From positions 1-10,291 of the forward strand of contig JAPOYZ010000371.1 of assembly GCA_026706325.1 (NCBI GenBank): a DNA stretch of 10,291 nucleotides, given 5' to 3'. Position numbers and translations under genes: made by a program. A model generated the notes under the pieces. The model saw only the letters and a list, made by a program, of their open reading frames with translations. It ran no database searches and was not told the origin of the DNA. How positions within the stretch are numbered: position 1 is the stretch's first letter; each line of letters opens with the position of its first letter. Below, one piece after another: positions 1 through 8,864 of the stretch. This DNA is from Candidatus Aminicenantota bacterium (lineage in GTDB: Bacteria; Acidobacteriota; UBA6911; RPQK01; JAJDTT01).

Positions 1-1
1 G

Positions 2-148
2 TACCAGCGGGACGTGGCCGAGGCCCGGCTCGTAGAACTGCGCTCCCAGATCGACTATCAATTGGCGCTCACCGGATTGCGGAAGGCCATGAACACCATC
101 ATCGACGCCCAAGACATGGCGGTTGCCCAAGGGGCGAATTCCAATTAG
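2..148 (+). CDS. TolC-family outer membrane efflux protein, C-terminal end (5' truncated by window)
   Basis: The window opens inside a reading frame whose last 48 residues are visible, ending at TAG 146-148. They read as one long amphipathic helix (YQRDVAEARLVELRSQIDYQ, then LALTGLRKAMNTIIDAQD) and a short polar tail. Outer-membrane efflux proteins of the TolC/OEP family typically end this way: the last coiled-coil helix carries an R-x-x-x-D-Y-x-x-A-L-x-x-L-x-x-A-x-G type pattern. Such proteins form the trimeric channel of tripartite exporters (RND, ABC or MFS driven). The rest of the gene and any partner pump genes lie to the left of the window. The family call rests on this short stretch only. 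No terminator hairpin is visible after the stop. Confidence 0.6.
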   Translation, partial: YQRDVAEARLVELRSQIDYQLALTGLRKAMNTIIDAQDMAVAQGANSN

Positions 149-190
149 CTCTTTCTCCTTAGAATCTTGTGTAAATGAATTGAACCCCCA

Positions 191-440
191 GTGAACGCGT
201 CCTCGCCCAGTGCAGCGCCATATCGCAGACCTCGAAACAACCGGACTGGTCCAGCGGATTGAACGAAGGTCCAGTCATAGCGGGAAGCGAACAAACTTCC
301 ATGATCTTGGTGGGCTTGTAGACCTTTTGAAAAACCTTGAGCCGGACTTCCGCGAGGTAGAGGAAAAGATCAGGGCAGCCCGTAAGGCCGTCTCGCGACG
401 CGGTTACAGACAGCGGCGGCGAATTAATTCAGACTCCTGA
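191..440 (+). pseudogene. Helix-turn-helix DNA-binding protein remnant (frameshifted, N-terminus missing)
   Basis: From GTG 210 to TGA 438-440 the frame encodes 76 residues. They begin with VQRHIADLETTGLVQRIERR, then a basic SGKRTN segment, a DLGGLVDLLKNLEPDFREVEE segment and an Arg-rich tail. This resembles the recognition helix, wing and C-terminal half of HTH_36-like (replication-initiator-like) regulators. In those proteins a segment of the type SPRQVQRHIAELEAAGLV is preceded by about 60-70 residues containing the first HTH helices. Here the frame is closed by TGA at 192-194. The neighbouring frame just upstream (GTG 191 to about 208) reads V-N-A-S-S-P, which would join to VQRH after a one- or two-base indel. 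A stop at 176-178 closes that frame too. The gene therefore looks both truncated and frameshifted. A short expressed 76-residue protein from GTG 210 cannot be excluded, but I see no good ribosome binding site. The family match is from memory of the pattern, not a search. Confidence 0.5.
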
Positions 441-547
441 AAAGACTGAACCCCGGGCGCATACCGACGGCAGAGGCGGGTCCGGGGTGTACGAAAGGAA
501 GTGTGGCAGAGCAGCGGCGACGCGTCAAAGCCTTCTTCTCAAGGTGA

Positions 548-566
548 CCGGGTGGATTTCACCCGG
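548..566. repeat. Perfect 7-bp inverted repeat (CCGGGTG-GATTT-CACCCGG)
   Basis: Bases 548-554 CCGGGTG and 560-566 CACCCGG are exact reverse complements around a 5-base GATTT loop, so either strand could form a stable hairpin. No T-run follows on either strand (plus strand continues AACACGAG, minus strand TCACCTTGAG), so it is not a canonical intrinsic terminator. It could be part of a structured RNA or a terminator acting without a U-tract. Confidence 0.5.
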
Positions 567-780
567 AACACGAGAGTGGATTGAGCACCATAGCCGGGTC
601 CCAGCTTTGTTCAAGACGCCAAAAGACAAGATGGGAATCCACTTTTGAGCGGACCGACTCGCATGGAGTTGGATCTTGATACTGCCGCCGAATTGCTCTT
701 GGCGGAGGCTCGGTGCTTGGTAATGGACGTTAGGAGCCTGTCCGGTGATCAGTAAGGCGGCCGAGTTTCTGCGGACGGCG

Positions 781-808
781 TTTCATTCTTTCTGCCGGGT
801 GCTAGAAT
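781..808 (+). promoter_or_regulatory. Candidate sigma70-type promoter for tRNA-Gly
   Basis: A -10-like TAGAAT lies at 803-808, matching the TATAAT consensus at five of six positions. A weak -35-like TTTCAT lies at 781-786, with 16 bases between them. The -10 ends 9 bases before the first base of the tRNA, giving a very short 5' leader as is common for tRNA genes. The -35 match is poor, so the call rests on the -10 and its position. Confidence 0.4.
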
Positions 809-817
809 GATGGGCGA

Positions 818-892
<75 letters not shown>

Positions 893-898
893 CTTTTG

Positions 899-1942
899 AT
901 GCGTCTCATACGTGGAGTCAACCCGGCTCGAATCGGTTCGCCGCTCCTGTTTCTGCTCCTCTTCGTTTCGGCGTCGACAGATGCCGGAGTGCGGGCCGCG
1001 ACGCTCCGGGCCGGAATCATCGGTCTCGACACGTCCCATTCCGTCCACTTCACCCGGATACTCAACGATCCCGAGGACGAAGACCACGTGCCGGGCTGCC
1101 GGGTGGTGGCCGCGTATCCCCAGGGCAGCCGCGACATCGAGTCGAGCGTGCGGCGGGTCCCGGAGTACACGCAGCGGGTCCGGGAGATGGGCGTCGAAAT
1201 CGTGCCCAGCATCGAGGCGCTGCTGGAGAAGGTGGACGTGGTCCTGCTGGAGACCAACGACGGGCGTCCCCACCTGGAGCAGGCCGCGCCGGTCCTGAAG
1301 GCGGGCAAGCCGGTCTTCATCGACAAGCCGGTGGCCGGAAGCCTGGCCGACGTGATTGCCATCTACGAGCTTTCGAAACGCTACGGGACGCCGGTCTTCT
1401 CCTCTTCCGCCCTGCGTTATGCCGCCGGGGTCCAGGAAGTGGTCAAGGGGACGGTGGGGAAGATCCTGGCCTGCGACGCCTACGGTCCCGGCAACCTGGA
1501 GCCGACCCACCCCGATCTCTTCTGGTACGGCATTCATGCGGTGGAAACCCTCTACACCGTCTTGGGGCCCGACTGTGTGGAGTTGAGCCGCATGACGACG
1601 GCGGGAGACGACGTGGTGGTGGGACGATGGTCCGACGGACGGCTCGGCACCTTTCGGGGACGCCGGACCGGGAAGCGGGGATTCGGCGGGACCGTCTTCG
1701 GGAGCGACGCCATCGCGCCGCTGGGGGGCTTCACCGGCTATCCTCCCCTGGTCGCCCGGATCGTGGAGTTTTTCGAGACCGGAGTTCCGCCTGTCGATCC
1801 TGCCACGACGCTGGAAATCTACGTCTTCATGGAAGCCGCCGACGAGAGCAAACGGCGCGGCGGAGTGCCGGTTCGCCTGCAGGACGTGCTGGAGAAGGCC
1901 AGGATCGAGGCCCGGGAGACACTTGTCCGCAGATTCCCCTAG
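899..1942 (+). CDS. Exported Gfo/Idh/MocA-family oxidoreductase
   Basis: The product is 347 residues. Residues 1-34 form a Sec-like signal peptide: basic MRLIRGVNPARIG, then hydrophobic PLLFLLLFVSAS, then a probable cleavage near VRAA. The mature part starts with a Rossmann-like first strand, RAGIIGLDTSH (residues 37-47). It continues through VDVVLLETNDGRPHLEQA (about 112-129) to FIDKP at 140-144, the family's usual E/D-K-P motif (D142, K143, P144). The C-terminal Gfo/Idh sheet domain contains HPDLFWYGIHAVETL (204-218), where His213 sits at the usual catalytic-His place. In this family these enzymes oxidise or reduce sugars or polyols with NAD(P). Here the usual GxGxxG loop is replaced by GIIGLDTSH, and the protein is exported, so cofactor use is uncertain. 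I chose ATG 899, six bases after the tRNA CCA; the in-frame TTG 896 is the only nearby alternative upstream, because a stop lies at 836-838. No Shine-Dalgarno motif is available. GTG 989 would remove the signal peptide. The substrate is unknown. Confidence 0.88.
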   Translation: MRLIRGVNPARIGSPLLFLLLFVSASTDAGVRAATLRAGIIGLDTSHSVHFTRILNDPEDEDHVPGCRVVAAYPQGSRDIESSVRRVPEYTQRVREMGVEIVPSIEALLEKVDVVLLETNDGRPHLEQAAPVLKAGKPVFIDKPVAGSLADVIAIYELSKRYGTPVFSSSALRYAAGVQEVVKGTVGKILACDAYGPGNLEPTHPDLFWYGIHAVETLYTVLGPDCVELSRMTTAGDDVVVGRWSDGRLGTFRGRRTGKRGFGGTVFGSDAIAPLGGFTGYPPLVARIVEFFETGVPPVDPATTLEIYVFMEAADESKRRGGVPVRLQDVLEKARIEARETLVRRFP

Positions 1943-2070
1943 GTAAGAGATTTTCTATAGATAGTAAATTCCGGCCCAATATTCATCATATACGGACAAT
2001 AGTGATCCTCTTGCGGAAGAATATGAGGGGCGTCCTTTGGCGTTGCCGTCTTCCTTTTCCGTCCCGCGCC

Positions 2071-2099
2071 TTGACTTCCGGCAGGGGTTCGGATAGGAA
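2071..2099 (+). promoter_or_regulatory. Candidate promoter of the cytochrome c-quinoprotein unit
   Basis: TTGACT at 2071-2076 matches the sigma70 -35 consensus at five of six positions. It is followed after 17 bases by TAGGAA at 2094-2099, a weak -10. Transcription would start near 2106, about 15 bases before the TTG start codon. The 178-bp gap before the cytochrome gene also contains an AT-rich stretch at 1950-1992 with TATAGA and TAGTAA elements, which could hold a second promoter. No terminator hairpin for the upstream gene is visible. Confidence 0.3.
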
Positions 2100-2120
2100 A
2101 AACGCAACGTTGGAACCGTT

Positions 2121-2930
2121 TTGAGAAATATCATCTTCCTCGCTGCCGGCTTGTTGTTCCTGACGCTGACACACGAGTCGCCGGCGCAACAGCCGGCCGC
2201 CGAGAATCCTTACACTTCGGTCGCCGACTTGCATAACGGCGCCCGGAACTTTCGGAACCATTGCGCCATCTGCCACGCCCTGGACGCCACCGGCGAATCG
2301 GGGCCGGACCTGACCCGTTCCGAGTATCGTCATGGGAACAGCAATTCGGCCCTGTTCCGCATCGTCAGCCAGGGAATCACCGGGACCAGCATGGCGGCCC
2401 ACCGATTCACCGACCGGGAGGTCTGGCAACTGGTCGCCTATATTCGATCACTGGATCGCCGTTCCGCGCCCGAAGCGCTTCCCGGCGACCCCGCCAAGGG
2501 CAAGGTCGTTTTCCAGGAGCAAGGGGACTGCTCCCGCTGCCACATGGTCGACGGACAGGGAGGGCGTCTCGGTCCCGACTTGAGCGACGTGGGCTGGAAG
2601 CGGTCCGGCAGTTTCCTGAAAGAGTCCATCCTGGAACCCAGCGCGGAGATCGGAAACAGTTCCGAAACCTTCGTGGACGGCACCCGCCGCTACTGGCCGG
2701 TCACTCTCACCCTGGCCGACGGAAACTCCGTTCAGGGGGTGGTCCTGAATGAAGACACCTATTCGATCCAGGTCATGGACGAGGAAGAGCGCCTCCTCTC
2801 CTATTCCAAGAAGCTCCTGAAAGAGATTCGCCGGGGTCAGGTCTCGGCCATGCCCACCTATCAGGACGATCTCACCGAAGTGGAGGTCGACGACCTGGTG
2901 GCCTACCTGGCCTCCTTGCGAAGAAAGTAG
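2121..2930 (+). CDS. Secreted di-heme cytochrome c
   Basis: The product is 269 residues with an N-terminal signal peptide (MRNIIFLAAGLLFLTLTHES, cleavage near SPAQ at 20-23). Two cytochrome c domains follow. The first has heme motif CAICH at 48-52 and probable axial Met91 (GTSMAAH). The second has CSRCH at 137-141 and probable axial Met244 (SAMPTY). Between that motif and its Met there is an insertion of about 80 residues containing a strand-rich LADGNSVQGVVLNEDTYSI segment. This insertion is characteristic of the putative heme-binding domain of the Pirellula/Verrucomicrobium type. The start is TTG 2121: a stop at 2094-2096 limits the frame, no ATG or GTG fits, and TGGAAC lies 5 bases upstream as a weak ribosome binding site. 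The stop is 5 bases before the quinoprotein gene, so the two are almost surely one operon and this cytochrome is the likely electron acceptor for that dehydrogenase. It probably passes electrons on to a terminal oxidase that is not in the window. Confidence 0.9.
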   Translation: MRNIIFLAAGLLFLTLTHESPAQQPAAENPYTSVADLHNGARNFRNHCAICHALDATGESGPDLTRSEYRHGNSNSALFRIVSQGITGTSMAAHRFTDREVWQLVAYIRSLDRRSAPEALPGDPAKGKVVFQEQGDCSRCHMVDGQGGRLGPDLSDVGWKRSGSFLKESILEPSAEIGNSSETFVDGTRRYWPVTLTLADGNSVQGVVLNEDTYSIQVMDEEERLLSYSKKLLKEIRRGQVSAMPTYQDDLTEVEVDDLVAYLASLRRK

Positions 2931-2935
2931 CGTCC

Positions 2936-4567
2936 ATGAAACGGCATTCGGCGATCTGGATGGTGCTGGCGCTGGCGGCGGCCTGCCAGCCTGGCGGAAC
3001 GGTTTCCAGACAGGAAGCGGCGGTCCTCTCGGGAGAGGTGACGTCCGACGAACTGCTGAAGGCGGACCGGTTGCCGGGACACTGGCTCACCTATTCCGGC
3101 GGTTACCGGAGTTGGCGATACAGCGGCCTGGACCAGGTCAACACCGCCAACGTCCACCGCCTCCGCCTGGACTGGGCATTCCAGTTCAAGAGCCTGGAGA
3201 AGGTGGAGACCACGCCGCTGGTGGTCAACGATGTCATGTACGTGACGCAGCCGCCCAGCGACGCGCTGGCGTTGGACGTCCGGACGGGCCGGCCCTATTG
3301 GGAGTACCGGCACAAACTGCCGGAACGCGTCAGCGTCTGCTGCGGCCAGGTGAACCGGGGAATGGCCATTTTGAACGGCCGGGTCTACCTGGGCACGCTG
3401 GACGCCCAACTCGTGGCCCTGGACGCCAAGACGGGCGCCGTCGTCTGGAAGGCGAAGGTGGCCGAGTACAGCGAGGGCTACAGCATCACGGTGGCGCCGC
3501 TGGCCGTGAAGGACAAAATCATCGTGGGCATCTCGGGCGGGGAATACGGGATCCGGGGATTTCTGGACGCCTACGACGCCGCCACCGGCGAGCGGGCTTG
3601 GCGTTTCTACACCATTCCCGGTCCCGGCGAACCGGGGAACGAGACCTGGTCCGGGGACTCGTGGAAACAGGGTGGAGCGCCGACCTGGATCACCGGTTCC
3701 TACGATCCGGAACTGGATCTCATCTACTGGGGCACGGGGAACCCCGCCCCCGACTGGAACGGCGACGTTCGGCTGGGGGACAACCTGTACGCCTCTTCGG
3801 TCGTGGCCGTGGAGGCCGACACCGGAAAGATGCGCTGGTATTTCCAGTTCACTCCCCACGACGTGCACGATTGGGACTCGGTGCAGATCCCGGTGCTGGT
3901 GGACGGCGAGTTCGGCGGAGTCCAGCGGAAGCTCATGTACTTCGCCAACCGGAACGGGTTCTACTACGTCCTGGACCGGACGTCCGGAGAGTTTCTCCTG
4001 GCCAGGAATTACGTCAAGGTCACCTGGGCGGAGAGGATCGACGGGAACGGCCGCCCGGTCCGGGTCCCCGACATGGAGCCCACCGAGGAGGGGACGCTGG
4101 TTTACCCCGGAGTCCAGGGGGGCACCAACTGGTACTCTCCTTCCTACAGTCCCCGTACCGATCTCTTCTACGTGCCGGTCTGGGAGCTGCCCAACCTCTT
4201 CTTCAAGGGTGAGGCCGATTACACGCCGGGGCTTCCCTACTGGGGCGGATTGGTTCAAGGAGCGTCCGAAGAACCGCCGGGAAGGGGAGCGATCCGGGCC
4301 CTGGTCCCGGAGACGGGCGAACTCAAATGGGAGTATCCAATGCTGACCGTACCCTGGGCTGGTGTTCTCACCACCGCCGGCGACCTCGCCTTCGGAGGGA
4401 CCACCGACGGTCAGTTCTTCGCCCTGGACGCCCGCACCGGGGAGGAACTCTGGTTCGCCCAACTGGGCGGCATGATCGCCACCAATCCCATCACCTACCT
4501 CAACCAGGGCAAGCAGCACCTGGCCATCACCGCCGGGACCACACTCTTCAGCTTCGAGTTGGAGTGA
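2936..4567 (+). CDS. PQQ-dependent quinoprotein dehydrogenase, probable lipoprotein
   Basis: The product is 543 residues. The N-terminus MKRHSAIWMVLALAAACQPG ends in a lipobox-like LAAAC (Cys17), suggesting a lipid-anchored periplasmic protein. The remainder is an eight-bladed-propeller quinoprotein. Tryptophan-docking repeats of the type A-x-D-x-x-T-G-x-x-x-W are visible at about 111-122, 161-171, 213-222, 292-301 and 497-506. Hallmarks of PQQ alcohol dehydrogenases are present: the adjacent Cys135-Cys136 pair in SVCCGQVNRG, the Glu203 region GGEYGIRG, Asn269 in WGTGNPAPDWNG, and PHDVHDWD at 307-314 with Asp314 as likely catalytic base. These enzymes oxidise alcohols or sugars in the periplasm with PQQ and Ca2+ or a lanthanide. 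I do not see an extra Asp two residues past the catalytic one (WDSV), so Ca2+ is the default guess. There is no fused cytochrome domain; the gene 5 bp upstream supplies one. ATG 2936 follows an A/G-rich AAGAAAG, and translational coupling is likely. The substrate cannot be named. Confidence 0.9.
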   Translation: MKRHSAIWMVLALAAACQPGGTVSRQEAAVLSGEVTSDELLKADRLPGHWLTYSGGYRSWRYSGLDQVNTANVHRLRLDWAFQFKSLEKVETTPLVVNDVMYVTQPPSDALALDVRTGRPYWEYRHKLPERVSVCCGQVNRGMAILNGRVYLGTLDAQLVALDAKTGAVVWKAKVAEYSEGYSITVAPLAVKDKIIVGISGGEYGIRGFLDAYDAATGERAWRFYTIPGPGEPGNETWSGDSWKQGGAPTWITGSYDPELDLIYWGTGNPAPDWNGDVRLGDNLYASSVVAVEADTGKMRWYFQFTPHDVHDWDSVQIPVLVDGEFGGVQRKLMYFANRNGFYYVLDRTSGEFLLARNYVKVTWAERIDGNGRPVRVPDMEPTEEGTLVYPGVQGGTNWYSPSYSPRTDLFYVPVWELPNLFFKGEADYTPGLPYWGGLVQGASEEPPGRGAIRALVPETGELKWEYPMLTVPWAGVLTTAGDLAFGGTTDGQFFALDARTGEELWFAQLGGMIATNPITYLNQGKQHLAITAGTTLFSFELE

Positions 4568-4579
4568 CGGTCAGGCCGT

Positions 4580-6073
<1,494 letters not shown>

Positions 6074-6173
6074 GGCCTTCGCGAAAAGGGCGATGCCCCA
6101 GGGTAGTCCTTCGGCGGTTTACTTGCAATTTAGCCTCCGCCGCGCGGCGTCGCTGCACTCTGCTCGGCGAATC

Positions 6174-8864
6174 TCAGTTCAAGTAGAAGAACTCGTTGGT
6201 GTTCAGCAGAGTGAGGCAGAAGGACTGAAGGGCCCGCTCCCTGATCGCCGGTGTCGTTTCAGTCCCGGTCAGGTCCTGGCGGATCTGCGCTTCCTGGACC
6301 CGAAGAAAGTCCAGCGCCGCATTCAATTCCTCGGGGCTGGGCCCCCTGGCCAGTCCCATCCGGAAAGCGCCCCGGACCTGGTTGTCCCGTTGGTCGCCAG
6401 CCGTGCGCATCACTCTTTGCGCCAGACGCCGCGCCTGCTCGTGGGCGAAGTCTCCATTCAGAAAAGTCAGGGCCTGGGGCCCGGTGGTGGAAACCCGGCG
6501 CTGCTCGCAACTGGACGTGGTGTCGGGTGAATCCAGCAATTCCAGTTCGGGAACGGCCAGGGAGCGCTTGACGAAGATGTAGATGCTCCGCCGGCGGTTC
6601 TGCTCCGGGTCCGGGTCTCCCCAGTTGAGTCCCGGCATCGACTGTCCGGCCAGGACCGAGTCGGGGATTCGGGGAAACATGCTGGGACCGTGCATGATGT
6701 GGTTGAGACTGCCACTGACGGCCAGCATCGAGTCCCGGACGGCCTCGGCTTCCAGGCGCCGGGGCTGCCATCGCCAGAGGAGGCGATTCTGGTGATCCGC
6801 GCCGGCGGCCTGCGGGTTCCAGTCCGACGATTGGGCGAATGTGGAGGAGCCGACCAGCAGCCGGACCAGGTGCTTCACGCTCCAGCCGGAGTCGATGAAT
6901 TCGGAGGCCAGCCAGTCCAGAAGCCGGGGGTGGCTGGGGGCGTCCCCCGCGACGCCGAAATCGTTCTCGGTGGCCACCAGGCCGTCGCCGAAGACCCACT
7001 GCCAGATCCGGTTCACCATCACCCGGGCCACCAGGGGATTTTCGGGGTGAGCCATCCACCGGGCCAGCCAGCGCCGCCGTCCGCTGGTGTCGAGGGTCGG
7101 CTCGATGGGGCCGAGCCGGGACAACAGGTCCGGACGGCCCAGGATGGTGGGAACCAAGGGGTGAACCTCCTCCCCGGGCGTCCCCGGGTCGCCGCGCACC
7201 AGAATCCGGGTGGCGGCAGGGTAACGAGTGTCTTCATACCAGACGTAGGCCCGAGGAGGTTCGGCGGGAGCCTCCGCCTTCGCCTGGGCCATCTCCCGCT
7301 CCCATAGGCCCAAGGTTCCGGCCTCTTCGGTGGTGGCTTCAGCCAGAATCTCCCGATCCATGCGCTCCTCGAACTTGCGGACCAGGGACTTCTGCTCGTC
7401 GGTCCGGTCCTCTTCCCGGGTCCGGAATGCCAGGACGGTTTCGGCGTGGTGCGCCCAGCTCAGATCCCGGTCGGAGTCCCCGCCGGAGAGCAGCCGATCA
7501 AATATCTTCCGGCCCAGTTTCTCCTTCTCCGCCTGCAGGTCTTCCATCTGAATCTTCAGATTCATGGAGGCCACCCGGTACCGTTCCAGTTCTTCCGGCG
7601 TGCCCACCATCCGGTCCAGATCGGCGCGAGGTTTCAGGAGATTCTTGGGACGCTTGAGCGGTTCGAAAAAGGCGAGCGAGCGATAGTAGTCCTCCTGGCT
7701 GAAGGGTTCGAACTTGTGGTCATGGCAGCGGGCGCACCGCAGGGTCAGGCCGAGAAAGGTGCTGCTGGCGGTCCCCAGAACGTCGTCCAGTTGTTCGTAG
7801 CGGTCCAGGCGTTCCTCCGCCGGTTCGTCGTCCCAGGTCCCGAGACGCAAAAAAGTCGTGGCGATCTGAGTCTCGGCGTCGGTGCCGTCGATTTCGTCTC
7901 CGGCCAACTGCTCGGTGAGGAAGCGGCTGTAGGGCTTGTCCCGGTTGAAAGCGTCGATGACGTAGTCGCGATATCGCCACGCGTGCGGCTTGGTGCCGTC
8001 TCGCTCGTAGCCGTTGGATTCGGCATACCGCACCACGTCGAGCCAGTGCCGGGCCCAGCGTTCACCGTATTGGGGCGCGCCCAGGAGTTCGTCCACCAGG
8101 CGGGTGTAGGCGGGATCGCCCGGACCCAGGGTCAGCCGGTCCGGCTCCTCCAAAGACGGCGGCAAGCCGGTCAGGACCAGGGTCAGCCGCCGAACCAGGG
8201 TCCTGGAGTCCGCCAAGGCCGCGGGTTGGATGCCCTTCTCCTCCAACCGGCTCAGGATGAAGGCGTCGACGGGCGTCCGGACCCATTGCCGGTTCCTGAC
8301 GGACGGGACAGGAGGTTTCCGGATGGGACGGAATGACCAATGGGACGGGAGATGCGCCGCGGCCGGTTCCAAATCGGGTTGCGCCGGAAGCGGATCCCAC
8401 GGAGCACCGGCATTGATCCAATCGGCCAGCAGCCGGACCTCCTCCGGTTCCAGCTTCTCCTCCCCCTGAGGCATGCTGTGGTCCGCGACCCGCTGGTAGA
8501 GAAGACTCTCGTTGGCATTCCCTTTCACCAGAGCCGGACCCTGGCTGCCTCCCTTTTCCATGGAGGAGACGGTCCGCAGATCCAGGTCTCCCATCTGGAG
8601 GCTCTCGCCGTGGCATTGAAGGCAATACCGGTTCAGGAGGGGGCGGACCTGGGAGTCGAACCGGGGCGCCGGTTCGGAAGCGTGAACCGAGCCACAGGCC
8701 GTAGCGATGCCGGCCAATGCCAGTCTGGCAGTCCGTGGAAAAAGTCCCATGAGCACCGAGACCATTCCGGCGCCCGCCGGACGAACCGCTTCGGAGGAGC
8801 ATGCCGGGAGTTTGTGGCCGAGCCGCAACTCAGTCCTCCGGGCTGTATTGTCTCGGGTAGCCAT
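6174..8864 (-). CDS. PSCyt1-DUF1549-DUF1553 (PSD1) exported cytochrome-like protein
   Basis: The longest frame is 896 residues. Residues 1-33 look unlike a mature or signal sequence. A signal peptide is plausible from Met34 (8765) or Met39 (8750): MGLFPRTARLALAGIATACG, then VHAS with an A-x-A-like site near 60-63. Domains in order: a PSCyt1-type cytochrome segment with CLQCH at 81-85 and SMPQGE near 130-135; DUF1549 from about 195 to 400, with WLDVVRYAESNGYERDG and a second heme motif CARCH at 377-381 in LGLTLRCARCHDHKFEPFSQ; a middle region with charged helices (about 425-530) and a strand-rich part; and DUF1553 from about 595 to 865, with HPENPLVARVMVNRIWQWVF and FLNGDFAHEQARRLAQRV. The family is frequent in Planctomycetota, Verrucomicrobiota and Acidobacteriota genomes. 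It is presumed periplasmic, with redox or polysaccharide-related roles proposed but not proven. It leads a two-gene unit with the DUF1501 gene. Length and motifs are complete, with no sign of decay. The start is uncertain. Confidence 0.9.
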   Translation of the reverse strand: MATRDNTARRTELRLGHKLPACSSEAVRPAGAGMVSVLMGLFPRTARLALAGIATACGSVHASEPAPRFDSQVRPLLNRYCLQCHGESLQMGDLDLRTVSSMEKGGSQGPALVKGNANESLLYQRVADHSMPQGEEKLEPEEVRLLADWINAGAPWDPLPAQPDLEPAAAHLPSHWSFRPIRKPPVPSVRNRQWVRTPVDAFILSRLEEKGIQPAALADSRTLVRRLTLVLTGLPPSLEEPDRLTLGPGDPAYTRLVDELLGAPQYGERWARHWLDVVRYAESNGYERDGTKPHAWRYRDYVIDAFNRDKPYSRFLTEQLAGDEIDGTDAETQIATTFLRLGTWDDEPAEERLDRYEQLDDVLGTASSTFLGLTLRCARCHDHKFEPFSQEDYYRSLAFFEPLKRPKNLLKPRADLDRMVGTPEELERYRVASMNLKIQMEDLQAEKEKLGRKIFDRLLSGGDSDRDLSWAHHAETVLAFRTREEDRTDEQKSLVRKFEERMDREILAEATTEEAGTLGLWEREMAQAKAEAPAEPPRAYVWYEDTRYPAATRILVRGDPGTPGEEVHPLVPTILGRPDLLSRLGPIEPTLDTSGRRRWLARWMAHPENPLVARVMVNRIWQWVFGDGLVATENDFGVAGDAPSHPRLLDWLASEFIDSGWSVKHLVRLLVGSSTFAQSSDWNPQAAGADHQNRLLWRWQPRRLEAEAVRDSMLAVSGSLNHIMHGPSMFPRIPDSVLAGQSMPGLNWGDPDPEQNRRRSIYIFVKRSLAVPELELLDSPDTTSSCEQRRVSTTGPQALTFLNGDFAHEQARRLAQRVMRTAGDQRDNQVRGAFRMGLARGPSPEELNAALDFLRVQEAQIRQDLTGTETTPAIRERALQSFCLTLLNTNEFFYLN

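Larger units (their letters stand above)
441..817. other. Gene-poor stretch between the HTH remnant and tRNA-Gly
   Basis: There is no convincing gene in these 377 bases. The only coding-like stretch on the plus strand is a 30-codon ORF from ATG 663 to TAA 753-755. Its sequence starts MELDLDTAAELLLAEAR, with GGA 9 bases upstream as a weak ribosome binding site. It has no family I recognise and could be chance or a gene scrap. Two inverted repeats are present. One is a 7-bp arm pair, 450-456 with 482-488 (ACCCCGG/CCGGGGT), separated by 25 bases. The other is the compact hairpin at 548-566, listed separately. Composition is slightly less GC-rich than the flanking genes. This fits a decayed region next to a tRNA gene. 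Confidence 0.5.

Noticed and set aside
441..600. Possible group II intron or known ncRNA suggested by hairpins
   Set aside because: No domain V-like motif, no intron boundary pattern and no match to RNA families I know.
2903..4519. 538-codon open frame on the minus strand
   Set aside because: It lies wholly antisense to the quinoprotein gene, whose motifs are unmistakable. Its own translation is Val/Gly/Arg/Pro-rich with no family pattern, a usual shadow in high-GC DNA.
6138..6149. 12-bp GC palindrome CGCCGCGCGGCG between the PSD1 and DUF1501 genes
   Set aside because: Perfect but made only of C and G in GC-rich DNA, with no T-run on either side, so neither terminator nor operator can be argued.
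7446..8336. 296-codon open frame on the plus strand
   Set aside because: Antisense to the DUF1549 part of the PSD1 gene and of shadow composition.
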